Assembly (NCBI GenBank): GCA_902796785.1
Contig: CADBQJ010000084.1
Span: forward strand, 1 to 6,956
From: Fibrobacter succinogenes
GTDB lineage: Bacteria > Fibrobacterota > Fibrobacteria > Fibrobacterales > CADBQJ01
Length of the DNA: 6,956 nucleotides
Direction: 5' to 3'
Part shown: piece after piece, positions 1 through 3,659 of the stretch
Layout of the letters: every line of letters starts with the position of its first letter
Numbering within the stretch: position 1 is the first letter of the stretch
Notes under the pieces: model-generated
Databases searched by the model: none
What the model was told of the DNA's origin: nothing
Seen by the model: the letters and a program-made list of their open reading frames with translations, nothing else
Program-made: the position numbers and the translations under genes

Positions 1-209
1 CCGAGTTCCATCACGTCCACGCCGGAAAGTTCGCAGAGGGCGCTCACCATGCGGTCGATGGCGGGGCCGGTGACGCGGGAGTCGCGGCCGATGGCCACCT
101 TCTTGGCGCCGATCACCTTGAGGAAGGCGCGGGTGTGGCGGAGCAGGACGTCGGGGGTGAGGTCTTCGCCGACCACGCCGCGGAGGCCGGAAACGGTACG
201 CATCAGCAT
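1..209 (-). CDS. Alpha-D-phosphohexomutase (phosphoglucosamine/phosphomannomutase type), N-terminal part
   Basis: The first 69 codons are in the window; the gene runs off the left edge. The family interconverts hexose 1- and 6-phosphates (glucosamine, mannose or glucose) in the cytosol through a phosphoserine, feeding peptidoglycan or polysaccharide precursors. Visible are the N-terminal signature SGLRGVVGEDLTPD (residues 7-20) and the IGRDSRVTGP block (40-49), both typical of domain 1. The active-site serine loop, expected near residue 100, is outside the window, so substrate cannot be assigned. The opening differs from classical GlmM (FGTDGIRG) and is closer to the ManB-like or archaeal-type branch. 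The ATG at 209 is chosen because AAGGAG (218-223) sits 8 nt upstream; a second ATG at 203 is possible. The gene is divergent from rpmB. Family assignment is firm, substrate is not. Confidence 0.88.
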   Translation of the reverse strand, partial: MLMRTVSGLRGVVGEDLTPDVLLRHTRAFLKVIGAKKVAIGRDSRVTGPAIDRMVSALCELSGVDVMEL

Positions 210-217
210 AGGCAAAA

Positions 218-223
218 CTCCTT
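218..223 (-). promoter_or_regulatory. Ribosome binding site of the phosphohexomutase
   Basis: AAGGAG on the minus strand with an 8-nt spacer to the ATG at 209. It favours 209 over the in-frame ATG at 203. Confidence 0.7.
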
Positions 224-227
224 GGTA

Positions 228-240
228 GCCTCCGAGAGGC
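228..240 (-). promoter_or_regulatory. Small hairpin in the mutase leader
   Basis: GCCTC and GAGGC form a 5-bp stem around a 3-nt loop, just upstream of the mutase ribosome binding site. It could affect translation of the mutase mRNA. It is too small to call a terminator and may be chance in GC-rich DNA. Confidence 0.25.
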
Positions 241-243
241 CCC

Positions 244-253
244 CTAAATTTAG
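244..253. promoter_or_regulatory. AT-rich 10-bp palindrome, possible operator or -10 region of the mutase
   Basis: CTAAATTTAG is a perfect palindrome and an AT island in GC-rich DNA, 35-44 bp upstream of the mutase start, where a promoter or operator would lie. I could not find a matching -35 hexamer at 16-18 bp on the minus strand, so a promoter call is weak. Confidence 0.3.
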
Positions 254-266
254 CACCTGGAGGGGG

Positions 267-286
267 TAAACCCATATAAACCCACA
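267..286. repeat. Two tandem 10-bp repeats in the divergent intergenic region
   Basis: TAAACCCATA (267-276) is followed at once by TAAACCCACA (277-286): nine of ten bases match and the period is one helical turn. They lie between the divergent mutase and rpmB starts, upstream of the rpmB promoter. GGAGGGGGT also occurs twice nearby (259-267 and 296-304). A protein-binding site is possible; nothing in the sequence names the protein. Confidence 0.45.
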
Positions 287-312
287 ATTTTCGCCGGAGG
301 GGGTGGATAAGA

Positions 313-341
313 TTGACCGATTGGCCGTTTCTATCTACATT
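313..341 (+). promoter_or_regulatory. Sigma70-type promoter of rpmB
   Basis: TTGACC (313-318, five of six consensus bases) and TACATT (336-341, four of six) are separated by exactly 17 bp. Transcription would start near 348, giving a leader of about 23 nt that holds the rpmB ribosome binding site. Spacing and position make this the best promoter in the window. Confidence 0.65.
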
Positions 342-358
342 TGGCCTCACAAGTTTTC

Positions 359-367
359 GGAGGCCTC
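359..367 (+). promoter_or_regulatory. rpmB ribosome binding site inside an 8-bp palindrome
   Basis: GGAGG (359-363) with a 7-nt spacer to the ATG. The site overlaps GAGGCCTC (360-367), a perfect palindrome, so the mRNA carries a copy of the anti-Shine-Dalgarno core directly after the Shine-Dalgarno. Confidence 0.6.
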
Positions 368-370
368 AAA

Positions 371-592
371 ATGAGCCGTACATGCGACATCACCGGTAAG
401 AAAGGTCTGGTCGGTTGCCTGGTTTCCCACTCGCGCCGCCACGTCAAGCACAAGCAGCTGCCCAATCTGCAGACCAAGCGTTTCTACATTCCCGAAGAAG
501 ACCGCTGGGTCACCCTGAAGGTCAGCGCCGCCGCCCTGCGCACCATCGACAAGAAGGGCATCGCGGCCGTCCTCAAGGAACAGGCCCTCTAG
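371..592 (+). CDS. rpmB: 50S ribosomal protein L28
   Basis: This encodes a 73-residue L28, a small basic protein of the large ribosomal subunit. It starts MSRTCDITGKKG and carries the family core LPNLQTKRFYIPEEDRWVTL (about residues 36-55), followed by the C-terminal segment with LRTIDKKGI. Length is normal for the family. Only Cys5 and Cys16 are present, without paired CxxC motifs, so it looks like the zinc-free form. The ATG at 371 is chosen because GGAGG (359-363) lies 7 nt upstream and MSR is the usual L28 start; a longer reading back to 341 would begin inside the promoter. In many bacteria rpmG (L33) follows rpmB, but here the next gene is an unrelated exported protein, so rpmB appears to be transcribed alone from the promoter at 313-341. 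Confidence 0.96.
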   Translation: MSRTCDITGKKGLVGCLVSHSRRHVKHKQLPNLQTKRFYIPEEDRWVTLKVSAAALRTIDKKGIAAVLKEQAL

Positions 593-626
593 TCCTCTCG
601 GACGCCCGGTTTCCCGGGACGCTTTG

Positions 627-660
627 ACGGACGCGACCATGCGGTCTGCGTCCGTTCTTC
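627..660 (+). terminator. Hairpin after rpmB: terminator or attenuator
   Basis: ACGGACGC (627-634) pairs with GCGTCCGT (648-655), and GACC (635-638) pairs with GGTC (643-646). This gives a 12-bp stem with one bulged T (647) and an ATGC tetraloop. TTCTTC follows, which is a weak T tract. It lies 34 nt after the rpmB stop and 11 nt before the next gene's ribosome binding site. Intrinsic termination of rpmB is the likeliest role, with partial read-through into the next gene possible. Confidence 0.6.
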
Positions 661-675
661 GTAAGCGGAGGCGAA

Positions 676-1635
676 GTGTTCGGAACGGGGAAAATCGTCG
701 CCGCGATGGCCGCCTGCGCGATGCTGCCGGCGGCGATCCACGCGTTCAGCGTGGTCGTTCCGCTCGACTCCCGGCGCCAGTTCCAGTGCGAGTTCGCCGT
801 CTCCCCCTACGTCGCCTCGGCCGAGGTGGTCGGGCCGCTCGACGAAAAGCAGATCCCCTACGTGAGGGCGAACCGGCGCGAGGACCACTACTACTGGCGC
901 GTCCTCCGTCACGTGGCGCTGCCGCGCTTCTGGATCCTCGGGCTCGACGTGAAGCCGGTCGCCGTCGCCGGCGTGCTGACCAAGGAGTTCGCGCCGGAGG
1001 TCTACGAGACCGCCGAGCTCCGCCCCGGGATGAACCTCGTCCAGAGCGTTTCGGAGGGCTGGCCCGACCCGGGCGCGCTCACCCTCTTCGTGGGCGACGC
1101 CATCAACGTGATCGACGACGACGACGAGATCACGGGGCGCGAGCGGGCGGGGCTGGCGCTGGCGATCGGCGCGGGCCACATCGTCAACAACCTCATCTAC
1201 CCCGACGTCTGGTTCGAGCCGTCGCTGCGGCTGACGGGCGAGCTCATCTCGCGTTCGCGCGACATGGAGTGGAACTTCGTCGTCGGCATGCGCTTCCACG
1301 CCAGCCCGGACGTCCGGAACGTCCTCTTCTGCGAGATCCTCCGCAACCGGATCGACCGCCACTACTACGGCTGGCACCCGCTGCGCAACACATCGCTGGA
1401 ATACCGGCTGGACCTCTCGCCGTCGCGGCTTCTGAAAACCGGCGAGGTCTACGGCGACGGCGCGGTGAACAACACGCTCCTGGTGGGCAAGCGGTGGCCC
1501 GTGCGCCGCGGGAGGAACACGCTGGGGCTGAAGCTCGGCGCCGGATACCAGTGGTCGAACGGGTACAGCGGCCGAATGAAGCGCGCCTCGGAACCGGGCT
1601 GGACCTTCCTGATGCGCCCGATGTTCAGCTTCTGA
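676..1635 (+). CDS. Exported hypothetical protein, probable outer-membrane beta-barrel
   Basis: I do not recognise this 319-residue protein. The GTG start at 676 is chosen because GGAGG (667-671) lies 4 nt upstream and because it supplies Lys6 ahead of the hydrophobic stretch 7-20, a signal peptide with a likely cut after Ala23 (IHA|FS); the ATG at 706 would remove the charged N-terminus. The mature part has many alternating strand-like segments (for example about 160-170, 177-192, 198-208, 239-247, 282-294). It ends in WTFLMRPMFSF, an amphipathic strand with terminal Phe, the usual C-terminal signature of outer-membrane barrels. Residues 147-150 are four aspartates, possibly a turn or metal-binding loop. 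Two cysteines remain after signal removal (38 and 219). It converges with the exonuclease gene, with 6 bp between the stops and no visible terminator. Confidence 0.8.
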   Translation: MFGTGKIVAAMAACAMLPAAIHAFSVVVPLDSRRQFQCEFAVSPYVASAEVVGPLDEKQIPYVRANRREDHYYWRVLRHVALPRFWILGLDVKPVAVAGVLTKEFAPEVYETAELRPGMNLVQSVSEGWPDPGALTLFVGDAINVIDDDDEITGRERAGLALAIGAGHIVNNLIYPDVWFEPSLRLTGELISRSRDMEWNFVVGMRFHASPDVRNVLFCEILRNRIDRHYYGWHPLRNTSLEYRLDLSPSRLLKTGEVYGDGAVNNTLLVGKRWPVRRGRNTLGLKLGAGYQWSNGYSGRMKRASEPGWTFLMRPMFSF

Positions 1636-1641
1636 ACAAGC

Positions 1642-2304
1642 TCAGGACTTCGAAAAGATGGCGATGGGCCCGCCGCCGTGGGCCGCGTCGAGCGAAGGGC
1701 GCTTGTCGCAGAAGTCGAGCTCGGCGGGCTTGACGTTGGCCTTCCAGAGCAGTCCGGCGAAGACGTGGGCCAGCACCTCGCAGTCGTAGCAGGCGCGGTG
1801 GAGCTTCGAGGCGTCCACGGCGGGCAGGTTCAGCTCCCTGCGGAAGGCGCGCGCAATGGAGGAGAGTTTGTGGCTGGCCAGCTCGCCGCACTTGTTGCGG
1901 GAAATCTTCAGGCTGTCGTAAACCGAAAACGAGAAGTGCTTGGGGGTAAGGCCGTTGGAGCGCACGGCGGCGGCCACGAAGGCGCAGTCGAACGGGGCGT
2001 TGTGGGCCACGAGAATCGAGGTCTGGCCGCAGAAGGAGCGGAACTTCTCCAGCACCTCGGAAATCGGGGGCTCGTTTTCCACCATCTCGTTGGTGATGTG
2101 GTTGACGGCGCTGGCCCCGTCGGGGATCATCATCGTGGGCTTGGCGAGCGATTCCCACTCGTCGAGGATTTTCGCGGCGTACTGGCCGCCGGGGCCGGAG
2201 GGCTCCACGACGAACTTGACCGCCGCGATCTCGATGATCTGGTCGTGCTGGGAGTCGAGTCCGGTGGTTTCGGTGTCGAAGGCGATGAAAGTCTGTCTTG
2301 GCAT
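1642..2304 (-). CDS. DnaQ-like DEDDh 3'-5' exonuclease
   Basis: This is a 220-residue single-domain exonuclease of the DEDDh family (DNA polymerase III epsilon, RNase T and relatives), which removes 3' nucleotides with two metal ions. All motifs are intact: ExoI FDTETTG with Asp10 and Glu12; ExoII LVAHNAPFDCAF (98-109) with Asp106; ExoIII HRACYDCEVLAHVF (169-182) with His169 and Asp174. Length is close to epsilon (243) and RNase T (about 215), so domain size does not separate proofreading subunit from repair or RNA-trimming enzyme. No GIY-YIG or polymerase domain is attached. The ATG at 2304 follows the acyltransferase stop by 3 nt (TAG GGC-side ATG on the minus strand) and has only a weak GGAG about 13 nt upstream, suggesting translational coupling. 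Catalytic activity is well supported; the exact substrate is not. Confidence 0.92.
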   Translation of the reverse strand: MPRQTFIAFDTETTGLDSQHDQIIEIAAVKFVVEPSGPGGQYAAKILDEWESLAKPTMMIPDGASAVNHITNEMVENEPPISEVLEKFRSFCGQTSILVAHNAPFDCAFVAAAVRSNGLTPKHFSFSVYDSLKISRNKCGELASHKLSSIARAFRRELNLPAVDASKLHRACYDCEVLAHVFAGLLWKANVKPAELDFCDKRPSLDAAHGGGPIAIFSKS

Positions 2305-2307
2305 GGC

Positions 2308-2793
2308 CTAAAGATAGCTCCAGCCCACTTCGATTTCCGTCATGGGAAGCGGCACGCGCATCGCGTCCCACGTGCGCAGCGTCAGCGCGCGTCCGTAGGA
2401 GAAGGAGAGGAGGACGGCGGGGCGCCCGCTCCGCCTGGCCAGCCAGAGCGTCCCGGGTCGCGCCACGCCGGCCGGTCCGCGCGGCCCGTCGAGCGCCATG
2501 CCCGCGCAGCCGCCCCGCTCCAGGTGCCGTTCCAGATGGCGCGCCGCCGAGGAGAGGCGCGACGAGGAGCCGCGGACCACGGGCCAGCCCGCCGCCTCGA
2601 AGAGGGGCGCCCAGCGCGATCCGTCCTCGGAGGCGCTCAGCAGCGCCATGGGGCGGCGGTGGCGGATGGCGGCGAAGGCGGCGGGCAGGTCGCGGTGCCA
2701 GCAGCAGAAGACCACCGGCTCCGGAGGGAGCTCCGGGCCGCGCAGACGCCAGGATCGGGTCAGCAGGTCGGCGGCGAAAACGAGCGGGGTCAC
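2308..2793 (-). CDS. Short DUF374-type lysophospholipid acyltransferase family protein
   Basis: This encodes 161 residues of the DUF374/LPLAT-like family, thought to transfer acyl chains onto lysophospholipid or lipid A precursors at the inner membrane. Matching blocks are WHRDLPAAF (32-40, equivalent to the family's FWH block), SEDG..(W)APLFEAAGW (55-70), VVRGSSSR (72-79), LDGPRGPAG (101-109) and the C-terminal RALTLRTWDAMRVPLP (135-150). Relatives are usually about 200-230 residues with a hydrophobic N-terminal segment; here only about 30 residues precede the WH block. The frame stays open upstream into the tRNA gene, but the GTG at 2793 is preferred because AGGAGG (2806-2811) lies 12 nt upstream; a TTG at 2820 lacks such a site. 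A shifted start or a 5' truncation cannot be excluded. It is the first gene of a two-gene unit with the exonuclease. Confidence 0.82.
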   Translation of the reverse strand: MTPLVFAADLLTRSWRLRGPELPPEPVVFCCWHRDLPAAFAAIRHRRPMALLSASEDGSRWAPLFEAAGWPVVRGSSSRLSSAARHLERHLERGGCAGMALDGPRGPAGVARPGTLWLARRSGRPAVLLSFSYGRALTLRTWDAMRVPLPMTEIEVGWSYL

Positions 2794-2803
2794 GCGGGAA
2801 AAG

Positions 2804-2818
2804 GTCCTCCTGGAGGAC
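2804..2818 (-). promoter_or_regulatory. Palindrome containing the acyltransferase ribosome binding site
   Basis: On the minus strand GTCCTCCAGGAGGAC is a 7-bp inverted repeat around a single central base, and its right half holds the AGGAGG ribosome binding site. The loop is too small for a normal RNA hairpin, so it would act as a DNA operator, a dimerising mRNA site, or not at all. Confidence 0.45.
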
Positions 2819-2879
2819 AAAAATAGCCCGAACGGCCTCTCCGGCCCCTTTTTCGCCCTCGCTCCCGCCGCTTTTTTTC

Positions 2880-2885
2880 TACAAT
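2880..2885 (+). promoter_or_regulatory. Probable -10 box of the tRNA-Cys gene
   Basis: TACAAT matches five of six consensus bases and ends 12 bp before the tRNA, implying a start near 2892 and a very short leader. T tracts at 2849-2853 and 2872-2878 lie upstream. No convincing -35 hexamer is found at the right distance. Confidence 0.5.
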
Positions 2886-2897
2886 TGCCGTCACGTC

Positions 2898-2970
2898 GGT
2901 GACATAGCCAAGTTGGTAAGGCAAAGCTCTGCAAAAGCTTCATTCCCCGGTTCGAATCCGGGTGTCACCT
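2898..2970 (+). tRNA. tRNA-Cys (anticodon GCA)
   Basis: A complete 73-nt cloverleaf can be drawn. The acceptor stem is GGTGACA (2898-2904) with TGTCACC (2963-2969). The D stem is GCC/GGC (2907-2909, 2920-2922). The anticodon stem is AAGCT/AGCTT with loop CTGCAAA, anticodon GCA at 2931-2933. A five-base variable region follows, then the T arm CCCGG-TTCGAAT-CCGGG. The discriminator is T at 2970, the known identity base for bacterial tRNA-Cys. The genomic sequence continues CTA, so CCA is not encoded and must be added by nucleotidyltransferase. It stands alone, with its own -10 box and terminator. Confidence 0.97.
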
Positions 2971-2979
2971 CTAAAGAAG

Positions 2980-3010
2980 AAGGCCCCGCGGAAACGGGGC
3001 CTTTTCCTTT
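2980..3010. terminator. Bidirectional intrinsic terminator
   Basis: AGGCCCCG (2981-2988) pairs with CGGGGCCT (2995-3002) around a CGGAAA loop. On the plus strand TTTT, CC and TTTTT follow, ending the tRNA-Cys transcript. On the minus strand the same hairpin is followed by TTCTTCTTT, so it should also end the PEGA gene, whose stop codon lies about 25 bp away. Confidence 0.88.
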
Positions 3011-3027
3011 TTCCTTCCCGGACCGGT

Positions 3028-3582
3028 CTAGCGGCGGCGCTTGCCGCCCGCCTTCAGGTGGACCTTGAGGGTCTCTTCGCCGATGATGCGGACCAGGGTG
3101 TCCGCGGTGGCGCCGCCGCACTTGATCTCGATCAGGTGGTCGCCTTCGCGGATGTTGCGCATGGTCAGCGTGCCGCCGTCGGTGCGGTCGGCCAGCTCGC
3201 CGTCGATCATCACCTGGCACTTGCCGGGGGTGGTGGTCAGCTCGAGGTTGCCCCAGGGCATGCGGGTCTTCTGCTCGAAGACGTTGCGCTGGTCCTGTTT
3301 GCCGTTCTTGTCGGGCCAGACGTTGAAGCGCTGGTTGACCAGCTCGATCTGCTGGCGGCGGCCCTCTTCGATGATGATGAGGTCGAAGCGGCCGGTGCGG
3401 AACTCGAGGTTCTCGATCGGGGTCTTGCCCAGTTCCTCGCCGTCGAGGAAGACCTTGGAGCCCTGCGGGTCGGTGCGGATGGTGACGTGGCCCGTGCCAC
3501 CGCGTTCGGGGATGTCGTCGTCCTGGGCGAAGGCCGCCAGCGCGGCGCAGGCCAGGAAAGCAGCGAAGAGTCTGGTTTTCAT
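3028..3582 (-). CDS. Secreted protein with two PEGA domains
   Basis: This is a 184-residue exported protein. Residues 1-19 form a signal peptide (MKTR, hydrophobic core, AFA|QD cleavage). Two PEGA-like beta-sandwich modules follow: about 31-72, with VTIRTDPQGSKVFLDGEELGKTP (in the family pattern strand, P-x-G, V-x-hydrophobic-DG-x-x-x-G-x-TP), and about 111-156, with LELTTTPGKCQVMIDGEL and a final HLIEIKCGG strand. PEGA modules are non-enzymatic and are found on surface or periplasmic proteins, often presumed to bind cell wall or other proteins. The second module contains Cys122 and Cys155, which could form a disulfide. The C-terminus is basic (AGGKRRR). The ATG at 3582 has AAGGA 7 nt upstream. 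The gene lies 77 bp after tamA on the same strand but appears to have its own promoter region. Specific role unknown. Confidence 0.85.
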   Translation of the reverse strand: MKTRLFAAFLACAALAAFAQDDDIPERGGTGHVTIRTDPQGSKVFLDGEELGKTPIENLEFRTGRFDLIIIEEGRRQQIELVNQRFNVWPDKNGKQDQRNVFEQKTRMPWGNLELTTTPGKCQVMIDGELADRTDGGTLTMRNIREGDHLIEIKCGGATADTLVRIIGEETLKVHLKAGGKRRR

Positions 3583-3584
3583 GT

Positions 3585-3592
3585 GGACGTCC
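3585..3592 (-). promoter_or_regulatory. PEGA gene ribosome binding site inside an 8-bp palindrome
   Basis: AAGGAC upstream of the ATG at 3582 overlaps GGACGTCC (3585-3592), a perfect 8-bp palindrome. It is another case of a Shine-Dalgarno sequence joined to its own complement. Confidence 0.45.
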
Positions 3593-3612
3593 TTGTGATG
3601 TTAGACCGGTAC

Positions 3613-3618
3613 AATATA
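3613..3618 (-). promoter_or_regulatory. Probable -10 box of the PEGA gene
   Basis: TATATT on the minus strand matches four to five bases of the -10 consensus and is the only AT-rich patch between tamA and the PEGA gene. It predicts a leader of about 24 nt. No -35 hexamer is seen; its place is taken by the 11-bp repeats at 3626-3658. Confidence 0.4.
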
Positions 3619-3625
3619 GGAACAT

Positions 3626-3658
3626 CGCCCGGATTTCGCCCGGAAAGGGCCCGGAACG
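3626..3658. repeat. Three tandem 11-bp repeats with GCCCGGA core
   Basis: GCCCGGA occurs at 3627-3633, 3638-3644 and 3649-3655, spaced exactly 11 bp apart, so all copies face one side of the helix. They fill the gap between the tamA stop codon and the PEGA -10 box, about where an activator would bind. No intrinsic terminator for tamA is visible here. Confidence 0.6.
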
Positions 3659-3659
3659 G

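Noticed and set aside
341..370. Ten-codon longer start of L28 at 341
   Set aside because: It would start inside the -10 box and translate through the ribosome binding site; L28 normally begins MSR.
605..618. CCCGG-TTTC-CCGGG hairpin after rpmB as the terminator
   Set aside because: The stem is only 5 bp and no T tract follows; the hairpin at 627-655 is much stronger.
1678..2826. Plus-strand open frame across the exonuclease and acyltransferase
   Set aside because: The composition is a Gly/Ala/Arg-rich shadow, and both minus-strand genes have intact family motifs.
2834..2853. GGCC-TCTCC-GGCC followed by T5 as a plus-strand terminator
   Set aside because: The stem is 4 bp and there is no plus-strand gene upstream whose transcript it could end.
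2794..2943. N-terminal extension of the acyltransferase up to an ATG at 2943
   Set aside because: It would run through the tRNA-Cys gene, and the extra residues match nothing in the family. The GTG at 2793 has its own ribosome binding site.
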